From assembly GCA_017533785.1 (NCBI GenBank), contig JAFWII010000004.1:81071-145070 (forward strand): 64,000 bases of DNA, read 5' to 3'. The notes below the pieces were generated by a model. The model was not told the DNA's origin. It saw nothing but the letters and a program-made list of their open reading frames with translations, and ran no database searches. A program made the translations under genes and the position numbers. Source of the DNA: Erysipelotrichaceae bacterium (GTDB lineage Bacteria > Bacillota_I > Bacilli_A > Erysipelotrichales > Erysipelotrichaceae). Shown piece after piece: positions 35,764 to 43,539 of this stretch; position 1 is the stretch's first letter; each line of letters begins with the position of its first letter.

Positions 35764-35823
35764 ATCAGCATCCCTCTATGGGGATTCAGCCATCGAATAC
35801 CGGATTACAGTTCATAGACGCAT

Positions 35824-36318
35824 TTATCCTCCGTATACTTCTTTCAGACGCATACAGCCTTCCGCATAGATCCGATAGGCTTCCTCGTAATCCCTCCTTT
35901 CAATTGCACTGACCGAGGGCAGGATCATATTCGCATAGATGTTCCTGTAGATTTGATCGCAGTCCTCCAGTGAATCGATGCGCTCAACGATCTGCGGTGC
36001 GGTGGCGTAATAGATTTCGATATCTTTGGGGTGATGTTCTTTCAGATAGCCGTCACGGTAATCCCTCAGAGTCTTAAGCTCATAGCACTCATCATCGAAC
36101 ACCTCCTGCATATGCGCCATGCAGGCAGAAGTGATAAAGCAGCCTCCTGAGTCAATTGTGTTGGTTCCGATACTGGCGTAAAAGTCTTCTCTGCCGGTAT
36201 CCCGGCTTCTAACGTTCTTGAAAGGATCCCAGTTCTGGTTGGTAATACGATATTTCGCGTTGGCAAATGCGTTTCTTGCCTTCTGCGACTCCGGAATATC
36301 GTACTGCGCTATTCGCAT
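35824..36318 (-). CDS. CFI-box-CTERM domain protein, N-terminal part cut off by a TAG codon
   Basis: 164 residues from ATG 36318. The core GGCFITSACM (~residues 58-67), the following DECYELKTLRDYRDGYL, IYYATAPQIVERID, and the helical end match CFI-box-CTERM proteins, a family of unknown function in which the Cys-Phe-Ile motif recurs. The same frame continues upstream through a TAG (36328-36330) to an ATG at 36399 that has a good ribosome site. The intact gene would therefore be ~192 residues. The ATG at 36318 has no ribosome site of its own. It is last in the four-gene operon with the kinase-lobe protein. Confidence 0.78.
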   Translation of the reverse strand: MRIAQYDIPESQKARNAFANAKYRITNQNWDPFKNVRSRDTGREDFYASIGTNTIDSGGCFITSACMAHMQEVFDDECYELKTLRDYRDGYLKEHHPKDIEIYYATAPQIVERIDSLEDCDQIYRNIYANMILPSVSAIERRDYEEAYRIYAEGCMRLKEVYGG

Positions 36319-36327
36319 CAGTTCGTG

Positions 36328-36399
36328 CTATTCGTAATCGGAGACATAACTCCCGTATTCGGAGGCATGTTCGAATGCCTGATTCAGCAGATCTTCCAT
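36328..36399 (-). other. Short upstream piece of the CFI-box gene ending in TAG
   Basis: ATG 36399 follows GGGGAGATAAGC and starts three bases after the previous gene's stop. It encodes 23 residues (MEDLLNQAFEHASEYGSYVS...) before TAG at 36330-36328. The frame is continuous with the CFI-box gene, whose next ATG is nine bases beyond the stop. The options are a nonsense mutation with re-initiation, a read-through codon, or an assembly error. Confidence 0.7.
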
Positions 36400-36401
36400 G
36401 C

Positions 36402-36740
36402 TTATCTCCCCATCGGGTAGAGCAGATCCCGATACTCGCTGAAAATATGCTCAATATCTTCCCTGTTGTTTTCGATGAATTCTTCTTTGCTGAAGCTCTG
36501 GGCACACTGGTCGATCAGATACTGAACAGTGCTGACGTCTTCCTTAAGTTTTGTAAAGCGTTTGCCGGCGCCATAAATGTCCGCTGCAAACTGCTCTTTC
36601 TTCTTCTCGTTGACCAGATAGCGGTACAGATTCACCAGCTGTCTCTGATATCTGGACAGTTCCATTCTTCTTTCGATATCGGCGATCTCTCTGTCTCTTC
36701 TACCGTCAAAATAATCCGTCACCTTCGTGAATAATCCCAT
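36402..36740 (-). CDS. Unknown helical protein in the kinase-lobe/CFI-box operon
   Basis: 112 residues from ATG 36740 (MGLFTKVTDYFDGRRDREI...). It is charged and almost entirely helical, with a likely coiled coil at ~14-60 (IADIERRMELSRYQRQLVNLYRYLVNEKKK). No signal peptide, membrane segment or recognised domain was seen. The start is chosen because GGAGGAAAAGTAATT lies directly in front; the frame stays open upstream only as a shadow of the neighbouring gene. It begins three bases after the preceding stop and is followed three bases later by the CFI-box gene, so it is surely co-expressed. Confidence 0.75.
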   Translation of the reverse strand: MGLFTKVTDYFDGRRDREIADIERRMELSRYQRQLVNLYRYLVNEKKKEQFAADIYGAGKRFTKLKEDVSTVQYLIDQCAQSFSKEEFIENNREDIEHIFSEYRDLLYPMGR

Positions 36741-36742
36741 AA

Positions 36743-37051
36743 TTACTTTTCCTCCTTTATGGCTTGAGCTTTGATATAGCGCCTCATTTTTTCCGAGATG
36801 CCGTCTTTTTTCCGCAGAGTCATCTCGATTCCTTCTTTCCCTTTCCGCAGGCGGGCATAATACTCGATCTCCTTTTCTAAGAGCAATCCGTTCAGTCTGC
36901 ATTCAGTTTCCCACCGGATCTCTTTGCTGACAGTCAGAACAGGATTGAACATGCTGACTCTTACCTCCTTTCCTTCTCTGATATAAGGCTCGGCCATTTC
37001 ATACAGTTTCTCTGCCATGATCCTGCTTTCTGTTTCGTGCTTCATTTTCAA
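36743..37051 (-). CDS. Unknown small protein in the kinase-lobe/CFI-box operon
   Basis: 102 residues, basic and charged, with alternating strand and helix patterns (REGKEVRVSMFNPVLTVSKEI, then LLLEKEIEYYARLRKGKEGIEMTLRKK). No family is recognised. A TTG start at 37051 overlaps the stop of the kinase-lobe gene as TTGA and has GGAGG ten bases upstream; an ATG lies two codons later. Overlap and spacing point to tight coupling with its neighbours. Confidence 0.72.
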   Translation of the reverse strand: MKMKHETESRIMAEKLYEMAEPYIREGKEVRVSMFNPVLTVSKEIRWETECRLNGLLLEKEIEYYARLRKGKEGIEMTLRKKDGISEKMRRYIKAQAIKEEK

Positions 37052-37872
37052 AACGGAACATCCTCCTCGCAGATATAAGAAGTTTCTTTCTGGTTCGTTT
37101 CTTTCTGCAGTATCTCTTCAAAATCCATGCTGTCTTCCGCGTAGATGAAGAAGTGTCTGTCGATAGGGAGATACCCATCCGCGAAAATACTGATCCAGCA
37201 TTCTCCGGAAGAGATGATCAGCTCCGCTTCCCCGTTCGCATCGCTTGCTGCGTCAAAGAACTCCTCTTTTCTGAAGATATGCATGATGCTGATCATTGCG
37301 CCGCTGACCGGCTCGTTTTCCTCATTCCGCAGGCGGACGCTGACATAGGCGGAGCCGTCGCGGTCTCTTCTGTACCGCCTGGCGCATTTGCCCGCTTCTA
37401 GGCTTGCTGCCAGTTCCTGATATGTGATCCGTTGCTCCGGCTCTTTTTCCAGCATTCCGGAGATCAGGTTGAAATGCACATCATCAAGAAGATCACTGAC
37501 CTCCACCTTCTCTTCTGCCAGCAGCGCTTCTCTTACGGTGTCTTTCTCCCCTTTACAGAAGGGAAGCATCTCGCTGAGCATCTCGTGCATCAACAGTCCG
37601 AGTGAGAAGATATCGCTGGCAGGTGTCTTTTCACTCTCCGGACAGTCGTATTCCGGATTGGAAAACATCGTATTCAGATCCACCTCCGCATACAGCCGGT
37701 GGTCTTTCTGGATCAGGGTGATGTTCTCCGGGCAGAGACAGCCGTAAGCTTTTCCTTTCTTCCAGAGCGGCATGAGCTGCCGTATGATGCTTTTGAACGC
37801 TCCGTCTAGCTCTGCAGTGTCATAGACATAACTGAGATACTCGGGTTCATACTCTACTGTCATTCGTTTCAC
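37048..37872 (-). CDS. Kinase C-lobe protein (pseudokinase) with a C-terminal Ig-like domain
   Basis: 274 residues. The sequence begins at the C-lobe of a eukaryotic-type protein kinase. At 43-51 YGCLCPENI stands where HRDLKPENI is expected, so the catalytic Asp is lost. VDLN (~64-67) stands in the DFG place, DCPES (76-80) in the APE place, and DIFSLGLLMHEML (87-99) is subdomain IX. The N-lobe with the ATP-binding lysine is absent. Residues ~170-250 (VSVRLRNEENEPVSGAMISI..., DGYLPI) form a carboxypeptidase-regulatory/Ig-like beta domain. The start is GTG 37872 with an in-frame ATG three codons on. It is first in a four-gene operon. Confidence 0.75.
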   Translation of the reverse strand: MKRMTVEYEPEYLSYVYDTAELDGAFKSIIRQLMPLWKKGKAYGCLCPENITLIQKDHRLYAEVDLNTMFSNPEYDCPESEKTPASDIFSLGLLMHEMLSEMLPFCKGEKDTVREALLAEEKVEVSDLLDDVHFNLISGMLEKEPEQRITYQELAASLEAGKCARRYRRDRDGSAYVSVRLRNEENEPVSGAMISIMHIFRKEEFFDAASDANGEAELIISSGECWISIFADGYLPIDRHFFIYAEDSMDFEEILQKETNQKETSYICEEDVPF

Positions 37873-38032
37873 ATTTCTTCCCTTTTCCTCCTTGATTGAA
37901 AGAGCTTCGGCAAGGCCTTATAATGATTTCATTACCTGGCTTTCCTTGCTCTCGCAGCTTAATCATATCGGATAGTATGCGAAACCCAATTGGCAGCCAT
38001 TGGCATGAAAATGATAGGAACTGGAGGCAGTT
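37873..38032. other. Divergent control region between the kinase-lobe operon and the STAND gene
   Basis: 160 bases holding both start regions. TTGGCA occurs twice as a direct repeat ten bases apart (37990-37995 and 38000-38005) just upstream of the STAND gene, which could be a -35 box or an operator half-site. No full promoter could be fixed by eye. Confidence 0.4.
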
Positions 38033-40141
38033 TTGAAGCTTAATTACGGGTCTTTTGAAGCCATCTTTACGAAATACTTTTCCTACAGCAGCGAACTGGA
38101 TTATCTTTACGATGCCCTGGTGGAATACAGCGATGTCGATAAGACAACGATCGTTCTTTTAGCGTCGGTCAGAGGAAACGAAAGCGAGATCGAAGACGCT
38201 TTGAGCATCAACAGCACCACCCTTTCCAAATTCCGTACTTCGGAAAGAGACATCAATAAGAAACTGAAAGATATGGCAAAGAGGTGCGAAGAAAGTTATA
38301 CGGAGGATTTCTTCGAATACAATCTGCTGGAATACGTTCCCTGCCATCTGTATCCGGCACTCATTCTGGATTATCTGAAACTGATCGACTACGATCATAC
38401 GATCTCTCCGAAAAACAAAGCGCAGTTCCACTCCCTGGTCCGTGAAGGACTTCAGAAGCAAAGTGTTGCCCGCTTTCTGAGCAGCGTCTTTCGCTATGCA
38501 CTGATACAGGACAACACATGGCACGAAAACACGATCATCCATGCCCCGCATGGACGCAACCCCTTCTTTACCGGAAGAAAAGAAGAACTCCACCGGATGC
38601 GGGATGCTCTGCATAAAAGCGACATGGTGACCCTCAGCGGGATGCCGGGGTGCGGAAAAAGCGAACTTGCTCTGGCTTACGTAAACGCGCTGCCGGACGC
38701 GCAATGGACCGTTCTCTTTGTGGATGCGGAAACGGCAGAAGGTATCATCAACTCCTACAGAGAACTGATCAGCTTTCTTTCTCTAAAAGAAGATATCCGG
38801 GAAATGCAGGAAGATACAGTTATCTCCGAAGTAAAACGTTGGGCAGACAGTGAAAAATGTTTGTTTATTTTTGACAACGTCGATTATGCCGACAGGAAAA
38901 AACGTCATTCTTTGCAGAAATACCTGCCCGAGCCGAAAAACAGCACAAAGATCATCTTCACCACCCGGAATAAGAAACCTTACCTCGAGGAGATGGTGAT
39001 CTCTCTTTCCGGTTTTTCCGAAGAAGAAAGCGTAGAGTATATCATGCACCGCGCAAACCGGACCAAAAACAAAAAAGGCGCTGCCGCCATTGCGGAACGT
39101 CTCGCCTATTACCCGCTGGCCCTTAGCCAGGCGGCTTCCTTTCTTAACATCTATCAGGGGATCTCTTTTGAGAATTATCTTGACAGGCTGAAAGGCGGAT
39201 TGGAGATTCTGGAAAAATACGCGGAATACTCTGATGCGGAAAGAAGCCTCAGAGAAACTATGCAGATCACATTCAGCACCTTATCACGATCGGAAAGAGA
39301 TCTGCTTCAGCTCGCTTCCTATTTCAGCGAAGACGGTATGCACCTGCATATTCTGAACCGCCTTTTCTATCAGATGTATGTTTACAGAGGCAAAGAAGCT
39401 TCGTCTTATCTTGCAAAGCTGGAAAAAGACACGGAACTTCGCTGCACAATGGCAGCCCGCTTATTCCCCTTCGGTTATATCGGATACTACTATGCTGACT
39501 GTACAGATGAGATGGCGCAGAAAATCGATATCTCCCTGTATTCCCACTATTCTTTGGGAAAAAGCAAGAGAAAAGATCTTCCCGCATTCCTTCAAAATGA
39601 GGAAATAAGCTCACTCGCGGAAGAGGATCGTTTTCTGAAGGATTCACAGGGTATCACACAAAAATCTCTGGCGGATTTTATTCTCTCCTCCAGGAACTAT
39701 GACGATCTCGCTTATTTCAACAACACCAGCGTCATGAAGATGCATCGTCTGGTCATGGAAGCACTAAGGGAAATGGACAACGATCTGCATTATCTGAAGC
39801 TGGCGATCGATATCATGTACGACGTGACCCCGAACGTGAGACATGGTGTCATCTCCGTATATGAGGATAACGATATACTCGAAGTACAGGCCAGAGCGCT
39901 GTGCAGGCATGCTTTCGATCATTTTGCGGAATTACCGGACACCTATAAAGACAAAATTGCTGATATCGCCAGATATGTCGTGCATTGGATGGATTTTGAA
40001 GAAGATATCGATCTCGGCGAATACGGAAATCCGGAATTTGAATATGTTGCCTCCAGCGATGAAGAATGCGACGCGGAACATATGAAAGCTTTGCGGGATA
40101 TGAAGATGGATTCTTTCATTCCGACTACCCGCTGGTATTAG
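38033..40141 (+). CDS. STAND NTPase with an NB-ARC domain
   Basis: 702 residues. Residues ~1-170 are an unassigned helical N-terminal domain, followed by NPFFTGRKEEL. The NB-ARC core has SGMPGCGKSELALAY (Walker A, ~202-216), CLFIFDNVDYAD (Walker B, ~275), STKIIFTTRNK (sensor), and ERLAYYPLALSQAASFL (the GLPL-type motif). The C-terminal ~300 residues are helical without obvious tandem repeats. The start is TTG with GGAGG six bases upstream. Prokaryotic NB-ARC proteins of this kind often act as signal-sensing switches in phage defence or regulation. It is divergent from the kinase-lobe operon. Confidence 0.87.
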   Translation: MKLNYGSFEAIFTKYFSYSSELDYLYDALVEYSDVDKTTIVLLASVRGNESEIEDALSINSTTLSKFRTSERDINKKLKDMAKRCEESYTEDFFEYNLLEYVPCHLYPALILDYLKLIDYDHTISPKNKAQFHSLVREGLQKQSVARFLSSVFRYALIQDNTWHENTIIHAPHGRNPFFTGRKEELHRMRDALHKSDMVTLSGMPGCGKSELALAYVNALPDAQWTVLFVDAETAEGIINSYRELISFLSLKEDIREMQEDTVISEVKRWADSEKCLFIFDNVDYADRKKRHSLQKYLPEPKNSTKIIFTTRNKKPYLEEMVISLSGFSEEESVEYIMHRANRTKNKKGAAAIAERLAYYPLALSQAASFLNIYQGISFENYLDRLKGGLEILEKYAEYSDAERSLRETMQITFSTLSRSERDLLQLASYFSEDGMHLHILNRLFYQMYVYRGKEASSYLAKLEKDTELRCTMAARLFPFGYIGYYYADCTDEMAQKIDISLYSHYSLGKSKRKDLPAFLQNEEISSLAEEDRFLKDSQGITQKSLADFILSSRNYDDLAYFNNTSVMKMHRLVMEALREMDNDLHYLKLAIDIMYDVTPNVRHGVISVYEDNDILEVQARALCRHAFDHFAELPDTYKDKIADIARYVVHWMDFEEDIDLGEYGNPEFEYVASSDEECDAEHMKALRDMKMDSFIPTTRWY

Positions 40142-40344
40142 GAAGATCGTTGTTTCCGTTGTGTTCTATGAAAACAAAAGAGTCATCATGATGGCTTCAC
40201 GAAGGCCGATACTTATGCGTCACCTGTTCAAACGGCTTTTCGAAGACCTTAACAGGCGCAGCATTATCGACCCTTGACCGGTCTATTCTTCATTCAGGTC
40301 TGCATTTATGCGGCCTTATACACATTTTCGATACACAAGATATC

Positions 40345-40375
40345 AAAAGCCGGATCTTCGTAGATCCGGCTTTTT
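40345..40375. terminator. Bidirectional terminator between the STAND gene and the S1-domain gene
   Basis: A 12-pair stem AAAAGCCGGATC/GATCCGGCTTTT with a six-base loop and T's on both strands. The ~200 bases before it (40142-40344) contain no recognised gene. Confidence 0.88.
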
Positions 40376-40378
40376 AAA

Positions 40379-40735
40379 TCATTTTTCCTTCAGCCACTGC
40401 GGCATTTTTTCCGATAATGTGCGGAATCCGATCTTGTTTTCGGGAACACCCAAAAACGGGACGCGGTCATAGCGGTCCCGGCGGTTGCGTTTCAGGGCTT
40501 TATAAGACAGTCGTAACTGACGGTGGTCATAATCGATGTCGATGATCTTGCATAATACAAAATCACCGATGTTCATGAAATGGCCGATGTTCTTCACAAA
40601 ACCGTTGCTCAGCTCACTGATGTGGATCAGGCCGCTGTAGCCGTCTTCGAACTGAACGAAGGCGCCATAGGGTTTCAGGCCTGATACCTGACCGTAAACT
40701 GTCATGCCGATCTGATAGGTTTTTATTTCGTCCAT
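40379..40735 (-). CDS. S1 domain RNA-binding protein (YugI/CvfD type)
   Basis: 118 residues with one complete S1 OB-fold: GMTVYGQVSGLKPYGAFVQF, GYSGLIHISELSNGFVKN, FVLCKIIDIDYDHRQLRLSYK. A short basic tail follows. Single S1-domain proteins of this type (Bacillus YugI, Listeria/Streptococcus CvfD) bind RNA and ribosomes and affect post-transcriptional control. The ATG has no ribosome site; the -10 box ends six bases before it, so the mRNA is predicted to be leaderless. It is divergent from the YuiD-like gene. Confidence 0.9.
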   Translation of the reverse strand: MDEIKTYQIGMTVYGQVSGLKPYGAFVQFEDGYSGLIHISELSNGFVKNIGHFMNIGDFVLCKIIDIDYDHRQLRLSYKALKRNRRDRYDRVPFLGVPENKIGFRTLSEKMPQWLKEK

Positions 40736-40741
40736 AAGAAG

Positions 40742-40750
40742 ATTATAACA
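40742..40750 (-). promoter_or_regulatory. Extended -10 promoter of the S1-domain gene (leaderless)
   Basis: On the minus strand TGTTATAAT. Counting seven bases past the hexamer gives position 40735, exactly the A of the start ATG. No -35 box or ribosome site is visible. Confidence 0.62.
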
Positions 40751-40779
40751 CCAAATTAAGGAACTATTTTCGCTTCTTA

Positions 40780-40788
40780 TGGTATACT
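40780..40788 (+). promoter_or_regulatory. Extended -10 promoter of the YuiD-like gene (near-leaderless)
   Basis: TGGTATACT, a TGn-extended -10. The predicted start is near 40795, three bases before the ATG at 40798. No ribosome site is present. Confidence 0.6.
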
Positions 40789-40797
40789 AACCATGTT

Positions 40798-41253
40798 ATG
40801 ATTAGCAGAATGTATCCCTTCTGGTCCTTCCTGACGGCGCTTGTTCTGGCACAGCTGATGAAACCCTTCATCGCCAAGATGCAGGGTGATAAGTTCTCCT
40901 GGAAGATCGCTCTTGCATCCGGCGGTTTCCCGAGCTCACATTCATCTTCTGTCTCAGCGCTCTGCTTTTCGGTCGGGATCCTGGAGCATTTTGATTCGAC
41001 GATCTTCGCTGTCACCCTGGCGCTCGCGGTGATCGTTTGTTATGACGCGATGAACGTGCGTTATTACGCAGGCAGAAATATCTATATCACCCGGCAGCTG
41101 ATCCACGACCTTCAGGAAAAGGATGTCATCGACATGGATGACCCGGTCTATGAAGAAAAGGTCAAGGAAGTCCTCGGCCATAAGCGCAGTGAAGTGTTCG
41201 GCGGGTGCATATTAGGTGTATTGATCGCGATCCTGTTGTATTATATGCAGTGA
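40798..41253 (+). CDS. Divergent PAP2 family membrane protein (YuiD/DUF212)
   Basis: 151 residues with hydrophobic segments near both ends. The family motifs AQLMKPFIAKMQGDKFSW, SGGFPSSHSSSVSALCFSVG (the PSSHS phosphatase-like signature), VCYDAMNVRYYAGRN and LGHKRSEVFGGCILGVLIA are all present. This divergent PAP2/VanZ-like group is membrane-bound and probably acts on a lipid phosphate, but no substrate is established. It is followed 11 bases later by the NifU-like gene, so the two are likely one transcript. Confidence 0.88.
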   Translation: MISRMYPFWSFLTALVLAQLMKPFIAKMQGDKFSWKIALASGGFPSSHSSSVSALCFSVGILEHFDSTIFAVTLALAVIVCYDAMNVRYYAGRNIYITRQLIHDLQEKDVIDMDDPVYEEKVKEVLGHKRSEVFGGCILGVLIAILLYYMQ

Positions 41254-41264
41254 AAAGAGGCAAT

Positions 41265-41549
41265 ATGAAAGAATACAGTGATACAGAGATCAAGATCATC
41301 CAGTGTCTGGAACGGCTCAGACCTTATATCCAGCATGACGGCGGTGATCTTGAATATATCGGTTTTGAAGACGGGATCGTCCACATCAAACTCTGGGGCG
41401 CCTGCGTCGGCTGCGGCATGGTGGACATGACCCTGAAAGACGGGATCGAAGCCTACATCAAGGACGAAGTCGACGGCGTGGAAGCTGTTGTCCTGGATAA
41501 CCCCTTCACCCCCTTCGAAGTACCGGAAGAAGAAAACGGACTGGATTGA
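41265..41549 (+). CDS. NifU C-terminal domain protein (iron-sulfur carrier, YutI type)
   Basis: 94 residues from ATG 41265. The NifU-like scaffold motif appears as IQHDGGDLEYIGFEDGIVHI and LWGACVGCGMVDMTLKDGIE, with the two cluster-ligating cysteines as CVGC. It would hold or transfer Fe-S clusters in the cytoplasm. AAAAGAGG precedes the ATG; a longer frame upstream is only the end of the YuiD-like gene. The stop codon lies in the loop of the terminator hairpin. Confidence 0.93.
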   Translation: MKEYSDTEIKIIQCLERLRPYIQHDGGDLEYIGFEDGIVHIKLWGACVGCGMVDMTLKDGIEAYIKDEVDGVEAVVLDNPFTPFEVPEEENGLD

Positions 41550-41561
41550 CCAGTCCGTTTT
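41533..41561. terminator. Bidirectional terminator containing the NifU-like stop codon
   Basis: A 12-pair stem AAAACGGACTGG/CCAGTCCGTTTT with a five-base loop. The TGA stop (41547-41549) of the plus-strand gene is in the loop and 3' arm, and the minus-strand AI-2E permease gene ends three bases beyond. Confidence 0.88.
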
Positions 41562-41563
41562 AT

Positions 41564-42706
41564 TTACGCGTTGTTTGTGCCGGATTCCTTTTGTTTCAGG
41601 CGGTTGCTGACGAATTCCTTCATCAGGAAGTAGAATACCGCGAAGAACGGAACGCCGAGGATCAGGCCGGTGAAACCGAAGAAGCTGCCGCCCAGGATCG
41701 TCGCAAACATGATCCAGAGGCTGGAAAGACCGACGGATTCGCCGACGACACGCGGTCCGATGACGTTGCTGTCGAGGAACTGGACGACCAGGATGATACC
41801 CAGAAGATACAGCGACTGGATCGGGTCGGAGATCAGGAGGATAAAGAGACACGGGATCGAGCCGATCCACGGTCCGAAGATCGGGATGATATTGGTAATA
41901 CCGATCACAAATGCGATCAGGACAGAATAATTCATCTGCAGGAAGTTCATCAGGAAGAAGCAGATCAGACCGATGATCGCCGAAGAGATCACCTTGCCGG
42001 AAATGAAGCTGCCGAGCTTGGTGTCAGTAAGATGGATGACCTTGTTCAGGCTGTTGAAGTGTTTTTCCGGAAGGATCGCTTTGGAAAGGCGCTTGATCTG
42101 GTCGATCAGGATCTCACGGTCGATCAGTACATAGATTGCCACGACAATACCGATGACAAAGTTCACGACGGAACGCACGCCTGTGATCGTGGAAGCGATG
42201 ATATTCGGGATCTGTTCACGGGTAAAGGTAATGATCGTATTGATCGAATTGCGGAACAATTCGTATAATGTCTGCTCGATGTTCGGATTCAGATTCAGGT
42301 TTTCGGTCAAATGTTCGAAAGTGCCGCTCATATCGCTCGCGATACGGTTGACCAGATCGATCAGCTGTGTTACGGAAGCGGTGATCGGCGGGATCAGAAC
42401 GATGACGAACAAGGCAACGATGACCGCGAACAGCAGGATCGCGATTAACGAGGAATAGACCCGTTTATTCTTATTCGTCATTGCTTCCGGGAAAAGTTTT
42501 TCGACCGGATTGGCGATCAAAGACATGATGTACGCCAGAGCAACGCCGAGAATGAACGGCGAAAGAATATCGATGAATTTCTTCAGGCCGATAAAGATCT
42601 GGGTAAAATGCGTCAGGATCACGTAAAAGAGGACGATGATCATGCCGGAGATGGCGAACAGCGCCGTTTTTGCCTGGAATTCCGGATCTTTAAGCAGTTT
42701 TTTCAT
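41564..42706 (-). CDS. AI-2E family transporter (membrane permease)
   Basis: About 380 residues, 7-8 membrane helices. Typical segments are FIDILSPFILGVALAYIMS near the N-terminus, VAIYVLIDREILI, and TNIIPIFGPWIGSIPCLFI with the following PRVVGESVGLSSLW. Family members are named for autoinducer-2 export, but others act as antiporters, so the substrate is open. Start at ATG 42706 (MKKLLKDPEF) is preferred: the TGTTATAAT box covers the alternative ATG at 42715, and the predicted transcript would begin at 42707. Confidence 0.88.
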   Translation of the reverse strand: MKKLLKDPEFQAKTALFAISGMIIVLFYVILTHFTQIFIGLKKFIDILSPFILGVALAYIMSLIANPVEKLFPEAMTNKNKRVYSSLIAILLFAVIVALFVIVLIPPITASVTQLIDLVNRIASDMSGTFEHLTENLNLNPNIEQTLYELFRNSINTIITFTREQIPNIIASTITGVRSVVNFVIGIVVAIYVLIDREILIDQIKRLSKAILPEKHFNSLNKVIHLTDTKLGSFISGKVISSAIIGLICFFLMNFLQMNYSVLIAFVIGITNIIPIFGPWIGSIPCLFILLISDPIQSLYLLGIILVVQFLDSNVIGPRVVGESVGLSSLWIMFATILGGSFFGFTGLILGVPFFAVFYFLMKEFVSNRLKQKESGTNNA

Positions 42707-42713
42707 ACTACTC

Positions 42714-42722
42714 ATTATAACA
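42714..42722 (-). promoter_or_regulatory. Extended -10 promoter of the AI-2E permease gene (leaderless)
   Basis: TGTTATAAT on the minus strand. Its TAA is also the stop codon of the upstream glycerophosphodiesterase gene. The predicted transcript start is one base before ATG 42706, which argues for that start rather than 42715. Confidence 0.55.
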
Positions 42723-43533
42723 TCTTTCCCTCCTCATCAGGGATAAAGCTGTCGAAGATCTTCACATCGAACGTCTCAGCCGCACGGCGGAGATCGGAGA
42801 AGCTTTTGAATGTATAACCAACACAGACCGGATGATAAAGCGCCCGGCAGACCTTAAAGGAGAACTGATCGGCATACTCGTGATTATAGGCCACGAAATC
42901 CGGGTCTATGATGAGATTCGTCAGCAGGTTGCTGGAAATGACGGCCACCGGCAGACTGACTTTCGTATCCTCACGGAAGAAATCCGATGCCAGCTGGCCG
43001 CGCAGGACTTCCGGATGATTCAGACGGTACCAGAACACCGCCAGCGGATGGAAGGATTCGATGCAGTACTCTCCCGGATAGTCTTTCAGCAGCCTTGCAG
43101 CTTCGCGGCAGGTCGCAAGCACGGAGCCGTGCGGTTTGATCTCGATGATCAGCGGTACCCTTCCGTTCACGAGTTTCAGAACATCTTCAAAAAGCGGGAT
43201 CGTTTCCGTAGAATTGCCTAACGGCATCGATCTCAGTTCCTCATAGGTGCACGTATAAAGATCGCGGTCGACACCGGTCATACGTTTCAGATTCTTGTCA
43301 TGCAGAAGAACGGCTTTCCCGTCGCTCGTCAGCTGCACATCCATCTCGATCCCGTAACCGGCTTCCACGGCAGCCCGGTAAGCTGCCATCGAATTCTCAG
43401 GACGGTCTTCCCGGTTGAAAAGTCCGCGGTGCGCAAAATACTGCTTCTTGTACGGGGCAAAGCGTTCTTTCCTGCTCAGTTTCGGTTTCAGCGCCAGCAG
43501 ATAGGCTGCCAGCAGCATAGGTAGTTTTTTCAC
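42715..43533 (-). CDS. Glycerophosphodiester phosphodiesterase
   Basis: 272 residues with an N-terminal hydrophobic stretch (MLLAAYLLALK) that may anchor it in the membrane. The GDPD barrel shows YFAHRGLFNREDRPENSMAA (catalytic HRG and E), GIEMDVQLTSDGKAVLLHD with the metal-binding E-D and the second catalytic His, and PLIIEIKPHG. It splits glycerophosphodiesters to glycerol-3-phosphate and an alcohol. The start is GTG 43533 with no spaced ribosome site; a TACAAT box ends six bases upstream. Confidence 0.9.
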   Translation of the reverse strand: MKKLPMLLAAYLLALKPKLSRKERFAPYKKQYFAHRGLFNREDRPENSMAAYRAAVEAGYGIEMDVQLTSDGKAVLLHDKNLKRMTGVDRDLYTCTYEELRSMPLGNSTETIPLFEDVLKLVNGRVPLIIEIKPHGSVLATCREAARLLKDYPGEYCIESFHPLAVFWYRLNHPEVLRGQLASDFFREDTKVSLPVAVISSNLLTNLIIDPDFVAYNHEYADQFSFKVCRALYHPVCVGYTFKSFSDLRRAAETFDVKIFDSFIPDEEGKML

Positions 43534-43539
43534 ACCCTC

